Below are positions 1 through 7,812 of a DNA stretch of 64,000 nucleotides, one piece after another (within the stretch, counting starts at the first letter, position 1; every line of letters begins with the position of its first letter). A model generated the notes under the pieces. It saw only the letters and a list, made by a program, of their open reading frames with translations. It made no database searches and was not told the DNA's origin. Both the position numbers and the translations under genes were made by a program. The DNA is from Arthrobacter sp. MN05-02. GTDB taxonomy: Bacteria; Actinomycetota; Actinomycetes; Actinomycetales; Micrococcaceae. The stretch spans positions 90,992 through 154,991 of the forward strand of contig AP018698.1 of assembly GCA_004001285.1 (NCBI GenBank), in the 5' to 3' direction.

Positions 1-938
1 CCAAGGGATGCGCAGACCTTCTCGATGACCTTCGCGTTGTATGTCTCGGATGCGGCGACGCCCATCTTGTAGAGGGTGCGCCCGTCGACGGACGACCATT
101 TCCCGTCGCTGCCCATTACCTTGTTCGCAATGACGACGTGGTCGTGCAGCTGGGGGTCCCCGGCGCGGGAATCGTAGTGCCGGAACTGGGTAGCGACCAC
201 GCCACCGTCGACGTCGATCTGACGGACACCGTTCTTTCCGCGGCGGGTGTAGAGGGCATTTTTCTCGAGGAAGGTGATTGTCTCTTTGATCGCTTCGTTG
301 TGTGCAGCCTCGACTGCTTTCCGTGCTTCATCTCCGCCGAGCGCCCACAGGAGGGAGACCGATTTGGCGGGCGAGAACACCAGGTCATACCCTGCGACGG
401 TCTGCTTCGACGGCGTCGTTTGCGCGGTGACGTAGCGGGCGAGTTCTTCGTTGCTGCGGGCGTTCCGGCCGTGAGACTCCCGGAACAACTCGCCGCCGAC
501 GCGGAACCGGATCTCGTGCATAACCTCTGTCGGCAGCGCCTTCTCGGCGTTCTCAGGGCCGCTCCAGGCGGCACCGCTGGTGCGCCGGAACCGGGCCACT
601 TCATCGTCGATCCGGCGGGTCATTTCTGTATTGGCGGCTCCGTACTGGTGGTACTTCTGACCCAGCTTGATCTGCTCAGCCGTACCGCCGGCGGCAAGGA
701 TGCTCGCCGCCTCCGGGTGCAGGCCCTCACCGAACAGTGCTTTCATCTGCGCTTCGGTGACCTCACCGGAGACCCCCAGCAGCTGCTCCGAGTGCCCGAC
801 CCACTGGCCTGGAGGCATGCCGTCGACGGTGTAATAGTCCCCCAGCTCCCGGTCGCCTGCGCGCAGCTCGTCGCCGCTGGCTACCTCGGAGGTGTAGTAG
901 GCGTAGCCGTCCCCAGCACTGAGCTTATGGACGGTCAT
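1..938 (-). CDS. MobF-type conjugative relaxase (TrwC/TraA family), 3' part outside window
   Basis: An open frame on the minus strand runs off the left edge of the window, giving about 312 N-terminal residues. It begins MTVHKLSAGDGYAYYTSEV, the usual start of TrwC-type relaxases, with Tyr residues at 12, 14 and 15 available as the nicking tyrosine. Further on, near residues 255-268, it has RHYDS followed by PQLHDHVV, the three-histidine metal-binding motif. Relaxases of this family nick the plasmid at oriT and pilot the strand during conjugation; a helicase domain normally follows and would lie beyond position 1. An in-frame ATG at 986 would add 16 residues, but neither start has a clear ribosome site. 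I prefer 938 because it matches the family N-terminus. Confidence 0.9.
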   Translation of the reverse strand, partial: MTVHKLSAGDGYAYYTSEVASGDELRAGDRELGDYYTVDGMPPGQWVGHSEQLLGVSGEVTEAQMKALFGEGLHPEAASILAAGGTAEQIKLGQKYHQYGAANTEMTRRIDDEVARFRRTSGAAWSGPENAEKALPTEVMHEIRFRVGGELFRESHGRNARSNEELARYVTAQTTPSKQTVAGYDLVFSPAKSVSLLWALGGDEARKAVEAAHNEAIKETITFLEKNALYTRRGKNGVRQIDVDGGVVATQFRHYDSRAGDPQLHDHVVIANKVMGSDGKWSSVDGRTLYKMGVAASETYNAKVIEKVCASL

Positions 939-1495
939 CACGGGCCCATTCTCGCGCAGAATTGGCGTACGGTCGACCTCACTCATTGGGATGCAAGAGG
1001 TGTGACAGATTGTGCTGGTTGGAGGGGTGTGAAATCGCTGGGTGACGACGGAGGAGGAAACGCGATGGGAGCACCGTGGAGACCAGTACGATTGGTCCAT
1101 CGAATTCTCGATGCGGTTGTGCACATGAGAATGGGCGGTGAGTAACACGGTTTTCGTTATCCACGGGTCGTTCGATTGTGTGGAACCGCTGACGGACGTT
1201 ATCCACCAGGTGGGCAGCGCAGAGACGCAACGGTTATCTCGGAGCTATCCACGTGTGGGCAACGTCCGTCACATCCAGCCCGAGTGCCAGCAAGGTCCGC
1301 ATCGGCAGCCCGTGGGCGCCGGCGGTGACGTCGGGCATGGTCGAGGATCGGTCGGTGGTCGGTTGGGTTCGCCCCCTGGTCGGTGGGCGCTGACCGTTAG
1401 GTTTGGCAGGGAAAGTGCGTCGGATCGCAAATCGCGGCCGGGACAGCATCAGGTACAGGTTTTGAACGCAGGATGAGTGAAGGGGACGAGTCATC
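939..1495. other. Intergenic region upstream of relaxase; candidate oriT/oriV
   Basis: No convincing gene lies in this stretch between the divergent relaxase and coiled-coil genes. It contains an inverted repeat with 11-bp arms, TGACGGACGTT at 1190-1200 and AACGTCCGTCA at 1261-1271. Two copies of TTATCCAC start near 1158 and 1199 and a related CTATCCAC starts near 1245; these resemble DnaA boxes (TTATCCACA). Inverted repeats next to a MobF gene are typical of oriT, while DnaA-box-like words suggest a replication origin. Which, if either, applies cannot be decided from the sequence. Confidence 0.45.
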
Positions 1496-1924
1496 ATGGC
1501 AGCACCGAGGAAGTCAGCGCACCAGGTCGCGGCACGGGAAAAGGCGCGGGCGAAAGCCCAGGAACTGACCGAGCGGCACGAGCGGTTGATCGACCTGGCG
1601 GCGGAGTTCTTCGAGCAGGAGCAGCAGGCCGAGCAGATCCGCGCCGAGGCGCGGGAGCGGGCCGATGCGATCCTGGCGAAAGCCGAGCAGGACGCCGAGG
1701 CGGCCGCGAAGGAAGCCGGCGCGAAGGTGCAGCAGATGCTCGACACCGGCGAGAGCAGGGCGGCGGTAGCGGCCCGGCTCGGGCTCAGTACCGCCGAGAT
1801 GAAGCGGGTATTGGACGGTGCCGGCACCAGTTCATCGTCCGGCGAGGCGCGGACCGAGCCGACGCTGGCGGAGACAGCGGACGACGTCGCGGAGCAGGTT
1901 GCCGCCGAAACGAAGGCCGCCTGA
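1496..1924 (+). CDS. Small coiled-coil protein next to the relaxase gene, unknown function
   Basis: This 142-residue protein starts at an ATG preceded by AAGGGGACGAG. Residues 10-85 are rich in Ala, Glu, Lys and Arg in a heptad-like pattern and probably form a long coiled coil. A stretch near residues 88-105 (RAAVAARLGLSTAEMKRVL) looks like a helix-turn-helix. The gene is divergent from the relaxase and shares the candidate oriT region, so an accessory role in mobilisation, such as an oriT-binding protein, is an inference. A strong hairpin follows the stop codon directly. I do not recognise a named family. Confidence 0.75.
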   Translation: MAAPRKSAHQVAAREKARAKAQELTERHERLIDLAAEFFEQEQQAEQIRAEARERADAILAKAEQDAEAAAKEAGAKVQQMLDTGESRAAVAARLGLSTAEMKRVLDGAGTSSSSGEARTEPTLAETADDVAEQVAAETKAA

Positions 1925-1954
1925 CGGGTGACGCTTTAGCAGGCAGCACGATGT

Positions 1955-1982
1955 GAGGGGACAGGCTGCCGTCTGTCCCCTC
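1955..1982 (+). terminator. Hairpin terminator after the coiled-coil gene
   Basis: The arms GAGGGGACAG (1955-1964) and CTGTCCCCTC (1973-1982) pair perfectly over 10 bp with an 8-nt loop and are followed by TTCTGTTG. The hairpin lies 31 bases after the stop codon at 1924. Confidence 0.75.
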
Positions 1983-2222
1983 TTCTGTTGGCAACGCAGC
2001 TGCGTGGCTCTTGCACCTGGTCGTGTCGGTGTGCAGCGCGGCCGGTGCGTGCGTACCTGGTGCGCGGCACCGGAACCGGAGTGAGCGTGAGTGCGAGGAC
2101 GGCGGTTCGTCGCCGGCGACCACAGCTCGAGGTTCCCGTAGCGGCGGCGAACCGCCCCGCCCACCAGCGGCGAGCCGACCAGCTCCCCTCCCTTGCACTG
2201 CGTTGTTCGGCCCGGGAAGGGG

Positions 2223-2258
2223 CTGGTGGTGCAGGGCTATTGCTCCCTGCACCACCGG
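2223..2258 (-). terminator. Hairpin terminator after the parB-like gene
   Basis: GGTGGTGCAGGG (2225-2236) pairs with CCCTGCACCACC (2245-2256) over 12 bp. The hairpin lies just beyond the stop codon of the minus-strand gene ending at 2267. No plus-strand gene is close. Bases 1983-2222 contain nothing else I can support. Confidence 0.7.
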
Positions 2259-2266
2259 TGCCCGTG

Positions 2267-3754
2267 CTACTCGGCGGCGTACTCTTCCGCGATCATCTCC
2301 TCTTCGTCGGCGTGGACTTCCTCGAACGTCTCGCCGCGCTCGGTGTCCTCGGTGCCCTTCGTGTCTTCGATATCCTCGCCGGGTTCGGTGGTCTGGTTCG
2401 CGCTGTCGAGGATGATCTGCTCGACCTCGCTCGGCGTGTACCCCCACGTGACCAACTGGGTGAGGTAGGTCAGGTGGCTTGCGCTCGGTGAGCGCCACGA
2501 GTCCTTGGTGATCGTCTTCTCAAATCCAGCGCAGACCAGCGCGATCAGGGGCACCTCGGGGCGGGTGGTGGTCTTCGCGACGTGGTCGCGGAGCGGGTTC
2601 CATCCCCACGATTCCTTGCCCTCGATCTTCGCTCCGGCCATGTCAGCAGCCACGGCTGACTCGTAGCCGCTGGCGACCTGAGAGTGGTGGGTCAGGGCGT
2701 GGACGGTGAAGTACTGCCAGCCCTTCGGTGCCTGCTTCTTCGCCAGCAGGGACCGAACGAAATCGCGCCGGACGACCGTCGCCGATTCCATGGCCTTGTT
2801 GTTGGCGATCAGAGTCTTTCGCTCGGCCTTCTGCTCATCGTTCATTGGTCCCTTCGGGGCCGCTGTGCTCGTGGCGTGCCGGAGCGTGAAACCCAGTTCC
2901 TTCCATCCGGTGACGACCGGGATGGTGCTGTACTCGCCGTGGTAGTTGTTGGCGATGCAGAAGGCGTTCGCGTCCTCGTCCGTGGCTCGCTCTCCGTCGG
3001 CTCGAAGCAGACCGGTGACGACCACGTTCTCGTCCGTCGGGTAGTAGCCGTAGCTCACATCTTTAACGACGACGGTCCCGGCGGCTTCCAGTTCGGCCAC
3101 CAGTGCGGCGCGGGCTTCCTCGCGTGCGCGCTTGTCGCGCATCTGCTGGGCGACGTGCGCGAGCATGTCCGGCTCGTCCGCGATGACCGATTCCAGTTCC
3201 TCGGTGGCGTCCTCGTCGCCCTCGAACTCAGCCAGCACGAGAGCTTCCTCGATGGTGCGGCCCTTGGACAATGCGGCCTCACCTGCGGCGCTCTTCTTGG
3301 CCTTCAACGCTCCCTCAACGGTGGTTTTGGCGCGTCCGGTCTTCTTCGCGATCTGCGCCGCGCTCACGCCGAGCAGGGACAGCTGGTGGAAAGCGTCGGC
3401 TTCGTCCGCGTCGGTCAACGCGGACCGTTGAACGTTTTCCACGACCTGCGTGGTGATCCGCTCGGCTTCCTCGGGGCCAGCGACGACCATGACCGGGATC
3501 AGGGGTGTCTCGGCTTCGACCGCGCCGCAGGTGCGGCGCTGTCCCATCAGGACATGCACGGTGGTGGTTTCGTCGCCGTTGTCCCGGCGGTGCGCGATCA
3601 CGGGTTCGATCACGCCGTGCTCCTTGATGCTCGCGACGAACTGGGGCGTCAGGGCGGCGTCCTTGCGCACGTTCACGTCGACGGTGAGCGTGCGCGGGTC
3701 GATCATTTCCAGCGTCGGGGCGGAGGTCGGCTGAGTAGTCAGCTGAGCGTTCAT
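2267..3754 (-). CDS. ParB-like nuclease-fold DNA-binding protein
   Basis: This 495-residue protein starts at an ATG with AAGGAG eight bases upstream. Residues 15-110 match the ParB N-terminal fold: a dipeptide-rich NVRKD..L..QF..SIKEHGVIEPVIAHRR segment, then GQRRTCGAVEA and ENVQRSALT. A helix-turn-helix (VSAAQIAKKTGRAKTTVEGAL) follows near residues 130-150. The long C-terminal part (200-495) ends in an acidic tail and matches no domain I know; it is much longer than in chromosomal ParB. No ParA is in the window. The protein could be a partition protein or a plasmid regulator of the same fold. The gene is preceded by copy A of the repeated leader, which may control it. Confidence 0.85.
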   Translation of the reverse strand: MNAQLTTQPTSAPTLEMIDPRTLTVDVNVRKDAALTPQFVASIKEHGVIEPVIAHRRDNGDETTTVHVLMGQRRTCGAVEAETPLIPVMVVAGPEEAERITTQVVENVQRSALTDADEADAFHQLSLLGVSAAQIAKKTGRAKTTVEGALKAKKSAAGEAALSKGRTIEEALVLAEFEGDEDATEELESVIADEPDMLAHVAQQMRDKRAREEARAALVAELEAAGTVVVKDVSYGYYPTDENVVVTGLLRADGERATDEDANAFCIANNYHGEYSTIPVVTGWKELGFTLRHATSTAAPKGPMNDEQKAERKTLIANNKAMESATVVRRDFVRSLLAKKQAPKGWQYFTVHALTHHSQVASGYESAVAADMAGAKIEGKESWGWNPLRDHVAKTTTRPEVPLIALVCAGFEKTITKDSWRSPSASHLTYLTQLVTWGYTPSEVEQIILDSANQTTEPGEDIEDTKGTEDTERGETFEEVHADEEEMIAEEYAAE

Positions 3755-4122
3755 GGGGTTGTGCTCCTTGGTTGCAGTGGTGAGGTCGGGGCCCTTGGTG
3801 ACCAGCAGTGGACCCTTCCCCCCGTTGTTTTTGCCTGCTGGCGAGCTCGCTCGCTCGTCCCCGACGGAGCACCGTCAACCCGCAGGGCGGGGCCGGCTAG
3901 GAAACCTCGAAGGAAATAAGCGACGCAGGAGCGCCGCAGAGGTTTTTGGCCGGCTACGTCGCGTCAGCGATTGACGGTGTGGAGCGGGGGCGCATAATCC
4001 GCAGGACAGCAGCAAAAAACATATGGACGGGATGCGACGAAGGAGCAGCCTGGCCGAACAGGCCGGAGCGAAGCGAGAGGACCATTGCCCTGGTTGGAGC
4101 GCCAGCGACAATCCTGGGAAGC
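3755..4122 (-). promoter_or_regulatory. Three-copy structured leader, copy A (upstream of parB-like gene)
   Basis: This block ends in the ribosome site of the parB-like gene and recurs at 11400-11770 and 14630-15003 in the same position before two unrelated genes. It can fold into nested helices: 3871-3878 with 3971-3978 (ACCGTCAA/TTGACGGT), 3892-3897 with 3949-3954 (GCCGGC/GCCGGC) and 3902-3908 with 3939-3945 (AAACCTC/GAGGTTT). In the other copies the same helices are built from different bases, which points to a conserved RNA. A hairpin GCCTG/CAGGC sits at 4048-4063. The conserved GGATTATGC word (4000-4008 on the minus strand) may hold a promoter -10, but this is uncertain. Confidence 0.75.
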
Positions 4123-4196
4123 ACTAGAACCGCCGGGCACCCACAAGCGCCAGCACTATTCTTGTGGCTTCCGATGTTTCGGGCTTGAATCGTTCG

Positions 4197-4349
4197 ATGG
4201 TTCCCACGCGATTGAATACGAGCGCATTACCTGACACTTTCGTGCTGATCATTACTGGGATTGCCCTGGCGTCGATCGCCTTGATCGTGGTGTGGGCAGT
4301 GGTGATGGACCGCGTGGATAAAGCAAAGGGTCCGCGATCGAAGAAGTAA
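4197..4349 (+). CDS. Small single-pass membrane protein, unknown
   Basis: The frame gives 50 residues from an ATG at 4197 (another ATG lies 33 bases upstream). Residues 14-37 (VLIITGIALASIALIVVWAVVMD) form one clear transmembrane helix, followed by a short basic tail ending KAKGPRSKK. There is no good ribosome site and no neighbour gives a clue to function. It is listed because the hydrophobic segment with charged ends looks protein-like; it could be a chance frame. Confidence 0.4.
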   Translation: MVPTRLNTSALPDTFVLIITGIALASIALIVVWAVVMDRVDKAKGPRSKK

Positions 4350-4386
4350 GGCAGGACTAGATCGTGCACGCAGCTCCGATCTTCGG

Positions 4387-4572
4387 TCAGGCCTTATAGG
4401 CGTGGTCGGGGCAGTAGTAGCGGCCGGCGTCGACGGTGATCATCCGGTACAGCCAGCCCTCGGGTAGGGGGCGGCCCTCGTCGAGGAGTTTCGTGGTGGC
4501 GCGGCAGATGCAGCACTGCGCCAGGGATGGGGTCCCCAGTGGCTGCGGCGTCCGTGGTGTCTTTGGTGTCAC
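4387..4572 (-). CDS. CxxC / CPDH mini-protein, probable zinc-binding, paralogue of the one at 12137
   Basis: The 61-residue product carries CCICRATTKL near residue 21 and ends YYCPDHAYKA, with GWLYRMI between. The same arrangement (CAEC, GWDYIADEQI, CPAH) is seen in the protein at 12137-12409. Two Cys pairs, one ending in Cys-Pro-x-His, suggest a small zinc ribbon. The gene follows the 75-residue gene at 4582 with a 9-bp gap, so the two are probably co-transcribed. Function is unknown; such proteins often sit in plasmid regulatory or replication regions. Confidence 0.7.
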   Translation of the reverse strand: MTPKTPRTPQPLGTPSLAQCCICRATTKLLDEGRPLPEGWLYRMITVDAGRYYCPDHAYKA

Positions 4573-4581
4573 TGTGGCGGG

Positions 4582-4809
4582 TTAGTCCTCGAAGAAGCGG
4601 CGTGCCTCGTCGGACGCTTCGGCGACGTCGACGGGCCCGAAGCCGCTCGTTCCGCTCGTCAACGTGCTGTCAGCCTCGAGCCGGTCCTCGAGGAGGTTCT
4701 CGAGCGTGGGCGCCTGCAGCTCGGGCAGGTGCAGCTGCAGGTTCTCTCTGAGGTCAGGGCTCAGAGCAACGGGCAGGTCGGGGTGCTCGATGTAGTCCAC
4801 GGGTCCCAT
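4582..4809 (-). CDS. Hypothetical acidic protein, 75 residues
   Basis: The start ATG at 4809 has a good ribosome site (AGGAAGAG). The protein is acidic (MGPVDYIEHPDLPV to ARRFFED) and leucine-rich in the middle (LSPDLRENLQLHLPELQAPT) with no domain I recognise. It lies directly upstream of the CxxC/CPDH mini-protein gene and likely shares its transcript. Composition and codon use match the surrounding backbone genes, which supports a real gene. Confidence 0.65.
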   Translation of the reverse strand: MGPVDYIEHPDLPVALSPDLRENLQLHLPELQAPTLENLLEDRLEADSTLTSGTSGFGPVDVAEASDEARRFFED

Positions 4810-5115
4810 GATCGTCTCTTCCTGGTTGATGAATTGGTGTCACTGTACGTGCCGGCCCTGTCACTTCACCTGCCAGTTCTCGGGGCGCTGTCCCCTGCTT
4901 GTCGCCTGGTGGTCCTGCGCGGTACGTGCAGCTCGGGGCTGGTCCTGGTGGTCGCGCCAGCGTGTATGGCGGCGGCCGGGGGAGATGTTCCTATAGACAA
5001 GCCTGCATTCAAAGCAACATGAGAACGCACCTCGAGGCTTCAGGGGACACCGACTTCTTCGCGCCACATAGATACACCTCGTTCATCAAGTGCAATCAAC
5101 TATTGTTGCTCCCTT
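4810..5115. other. No supported gene
   Basis: A minus-strand frame of 68 codons at 4861-5067 starts with GTG and ends 51 bases before the 4582-4809 gene. Its C-terminal half has high third-position GC and could be a short gene, but there is no ribosome site or known motif. I see nothing else here. Confidence 0.3.
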
Positions 5116-5149
5116 CTTGGGCTAGGTAGACTGGTCTACCTAGTCCAAG
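5116..5149. promoter_or_regulatory. Palindromic operator of the TetR-type regulator
   Basis: CTAGGTAGAC (5122-5131) and GTCTACCTAG (5134-5143) are perfect inverted arms around TG, and flanking CTTGG/CCAAG (5116-5120 and 5145-5149) extends the symmetry with a single mismatch. The site ends 10 bases before the tetR start codon, so the regulator most likely represses its own operon by binding here. Confidence 0.8.
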
Positions 5150-5159
5150 AAAGGTCGCA

Positions 5160-5732
5160 ATGCGAAGTGGTGTGGGATCGGCGCGGGAGCGGTTGCTAGG
5201 TGCGGCGTCGCGGTTGTTTTACGCCGATGGTATGGCAGCGACGGGTATTGACGCGATCACGGCGGAGGCGGGGGTGGCGAAGATGAGCCTGTACAACAAC
5301 TTTTCCTCGAAAGAGGAGCTTGTGTTGGCGTATATCGATGCCCGCCACGAGGAGTGGTTGGAGCTGTACCGTCATCGGGCTGCGAATGCTACCTCGCCCG
5401 TGGACGGGGTGATGGCGGTGTTTGACGCCTACATCGATCACGCGTCGGTCGCCTATCTGCATGGCTTCCGAGGGTGTGGGCTGCTAAATGCGGCCGCGGA
5501 GCTTCCCGTGGGAGCCCCTGGCAGGGATGCGGTGCGCCGCCATAAGGAGCAGGTTGAGTCGATCCTGGTCGGGCACCTTGCCGGGATCGTGTCCCAGTCC
5601 GAGGCCGAGGAAACAGCGGAGCATCTGACGTTTCTGCTCGAAGGGGCGATGAGCCGGGCGGGCCTCGAAGGCCAGCCCGACCGACTCGAGCGCGCCAAGG
5701 CCATCGGCCGTGAACTGGTCGGTTCCCTGTGA
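5160..5732 (+). CDS. TetR/AcrR-family transcriptional regulator
   Basis: The 190-residue protein has the TetR N-terminal helix-turn-helix at residues 8-55 (RERLLGAASRLFYADGMAATGIDAITAEAGVAKMSLYNNFSSKEEL), ending in the usual YNNF/SSKEEL recognition region. The C-terminal ligand domain is of ordinary length. Its operator lies just upstream, and the stop codon overlaps the GTG start of the EamA gene by four bases (GTGA), so the regulator and exporter form one transcript. The likely role is autorepression relieved by a ligand that the exporter handles. Confidence 0.92.
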   Translation: MRSGVGSARERLLGAASRLFYADGMAATGIDAITAEAGVAKMSLYNNFSSKEELVLAYIDARHEEWLELYRHRAANATSPVDGVMAVFDAYIDHASVAYLHGFRGCGLLNAAAELPVGAPGRDAVRRHKEQVESILVGHLAGIVSQSEAEETAEHLTFLLEGAMSRAGLEGQPDRLERAKAIGRELVGSL

Positions 5733-6678
5733 ACCGGCACCGCCTCGTCGGCCTCGGTGCGGTCAGTGTCACGTCCCTGCTCTGGGGGACGACGGGAACC
5801 GCCGCGACCTTCGCCCCGGGCGCCGGCCCGCTGGCGATCGGTGCGGCCGCCCTGGGTGTCGGCGGCCTGTTGCAGGCCCTCATCGCCCTCCCCGCGCTGA
5901 GGGCCGCAGGCCCGGCGCTGCGCGCGAACCTGTCAACAGTCCTCCTGGGCGCGGTGGCGGTCGGGATCTATCCCCTCGCGTTCTACAGCTCCATGCACTA
6001 CGCCGGCGTCGCCGTCGGCTCGGTGGTGTCCCTGGCCTCCGCGCCCCTGGCCTCCGGAGTCCTCGAGCGGCTCATCGACCGACACCCGCTGAGCCGGTGG
6101 TGGATGCTGGCCGCGGGACTCGGCGTCCTGGGCAGCGCGCTGCTGTGCCTGTCGAAGATGCAGGGCCCGGCCGGGACGCCGCCGGAACCGTCATCGGCAC
6201 GGGACTGGGCCTGGTCGCAGGCGGCACCTACGCCACCTACTCGTGGGCGGTCCATCGCCTCATGACCCGCCGGATCAGCCGGGCCGCCTCGATGGGTGCC
6301 GTCTTCGGCGGGGGAGGGCTCCTGCTGATGCCGGTCCTCCTCATCACCGGCGCCCCGCTCATCGCCACCACGGAGGCGTTCCTGGTAGCCGCCTACATGG
6401 CACTGGTGCCGATGTTCCTCGGCTACCTGCTGTTCGGGTTCGGCCTCACCCGCATCTCCGCGAGTACCGCCACCACCGTGACCCTCACGGAACCGGCGAT
6501 CGCGGCGATCCTCGCCGTCGTCATCGTCGGGGAACGGCTCGCCGCCGCAGGCTGGATCGGCCTGGGCATCATCGGCGGAGCGCTGCTGATCCTCGCCTTC
6601 GCCCCAACCAACGCGGAGCAGCCTGCGAACCGTCTCCGGGTGCGTGAACGCCAGCCGACGCTCGACGCGACAACCTAG
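5729..6678 (+). pseudogene. EamA/DMT-family exporter, one frameshift
   Basis: Two frames together encode a complete drug/metabolite transporter with about ten transmembrane helices. The first part (5729 to about 6170) reads MNRHRLVGLGAVSVTSLLWGTTGT, a typical EamA start; the second (to 6678) continues GTVIGTGLGLVAGGTYATYSW and ends with the usual second repeat (TLTEPAIAAILAVVIVGERL). The break is in CAGGGCCCGGCCGGGACG near 6170, where one added G restores the frame. Either the gene is inactive or the base was lost in assembly. The start GTG overlaps the tetR stop, so the two are translationally coupled. Confidence 0.85.
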
Positions 6679-6750
6679 AGTGCACCCGTCATTTCATTGC
6701 GCTGCCCTTCCCTTATGTCCCCCGCTTGAAGAGAACGGATTGACCACGTC

Positions 6751-7812
6751 ATGGCCCCTGATACTCAGCCAACTATCGGCCGCCCGTCATCGATTCATCC
6801 TGTCGTGGAGACGGTCGACTATCATACCGCCGGTGAGCCGTTCCGTATCGTGCCAGCTCCTCCGGTAGCGATCCCCGGTCGGACTGTCGCTGAACGGCGC
6901 GCGAACGCAATCATGGACTCGGACATCGACGGCCTGCGTCGGCTGCTGTGTTTCGAGCCACGCGGCCACGCGGACATGTATGGGGGCTTCATTACCGCGC
7001 CCGATGACGCCGGCGCACATTTCGGTGTTCTGTTCTGGCACAAAGATGGCTTCTCGACCGCCTGCGGGCACGGCACCATCGCACTGGGCGTGTGGGCCGT
7101 CGCTTCGGGCCTGGTGGCCGTCGATCCCAGCGGGTTAACAGATGTTGTCATTGATGTTCCTTCAGGCAGGGTCACAGCCCGCGTACACACAACCACCGAT
7201 GGTCGCGTGACGGAGGTCGACTTCGTGAACGTACCAAGCTCCCTAGTCGCCGCCGGTCTGCCACTATCGACCAGCCGCGGAGAAACTTTAGTAGACCTGG
7301 GATGGGGCGGAGCCCTTTATGCCTGCGTCGACGCAGCGTCCCTCGGCCTACAGGTCACCCCGAAGAACCTGACCGATCTCATCAGCCTCGGTCGCGAGAT
7401 CAAAGCGGCCCTGGCTACTGATCCCCGCATCGAACACCCGACGGACCCCCGACTCAGCGGCGTCTACGGGACCATCATCTTCGAGGATCTGGGCACCCTT
7501 CCTACCGGAGAACTGCACCAACGCAACGTGACGATTTTCGCCGACGGGCAGGTCGACCGGTCTCCTTGCGGATCAGGTTCGGCAGCACGCGTCGCAGTAC
7601 TAACCGCTACGGGCCGACTCACCAACGGTCAGACCCTGGTCCATGACTCGATCGTCGGATCCCGTTTCACCGCCCTCGCACGCACCCGCACCACCGAGCA
7701 CGGCAGGGACGCTGTCATACCCGTCGTGACCGGAACCGCGCACCGCGTCGGTACTTCAAGCTTCGAGGTCGACCCGCACGACACCCTCGTTCCAGGATTC
7801 GTGCTGCGATGA
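6751..7812 (+). CDS. Proline racemase superfamily enzyme (hydroxyproline epimerase or dehydratase-like)
   Basis: The 353-residue protein has the two active-site loops of this superfamily: TACGHGTIALG near residue 107 and DRSPCGSGSAAR near residue 270. Both hold cysteine. In the family, Cys/Cys pairs are typical of proline racemase and 4-hydroxyproline 2-epimerase, while 3-hydroxyproline dehydratases usually have Cys/Thr. The neighbour overlapping by ATGA encodes an ornithine cyclodeaminase-type reductase, the partner expected in 3-hydroxyproline breakdown (pyrroline-2-carboxylate reduction). The residues and the context point to different substrates, so I leave the substrate open within proline and hydroxyproline metabolism. 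Confidence 0.85.
   Translation: MAPDTQPTIGRPSSIHPVVETVDYHTAGEPFRIVPAPPVAIPGRTVAERRANAIMDSDIDGLRRLLCFEPRGHADMYGGFITAPDDAGAHFGVLFWHKDGFSTACGHGTIALGVWAVASGLVAVDPSGLTDVVIDVPSGRVTARVHTTTDGRVTEVDFVNVPSSLVAAGLPLSTSRGETLVDLGWGGALYACVDAASLGLQVTPKNLTDLISLGREIKAALATDPRIEHPTDPRLSGVYGTIIFEDLGTLPTGELHQRNVTIFADGQVDRSPCGSGSAARVAVLTATGRLTNGQTLVHDSIVGSRFTALARTRTTEHGRDAVIPVVTGTAHRVGTSSFEVDPHDTLVPGFVLR

Noticed and set aside
138..1145. Long plus-strand frame of 335 codons opposite the relaxase gene
   Set aside because: It is the antisense shadow of the high-GC relaxase frame; the minus strand carries the MobF motifs and the plus frame has none.
4861..5067. 68-codon minus-strand frame with a Cys-rich start
   Set aside because: No ribosome site, no known motif; only the end has coding-like codon bias. 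Left as a possibility in the intergenic entry.
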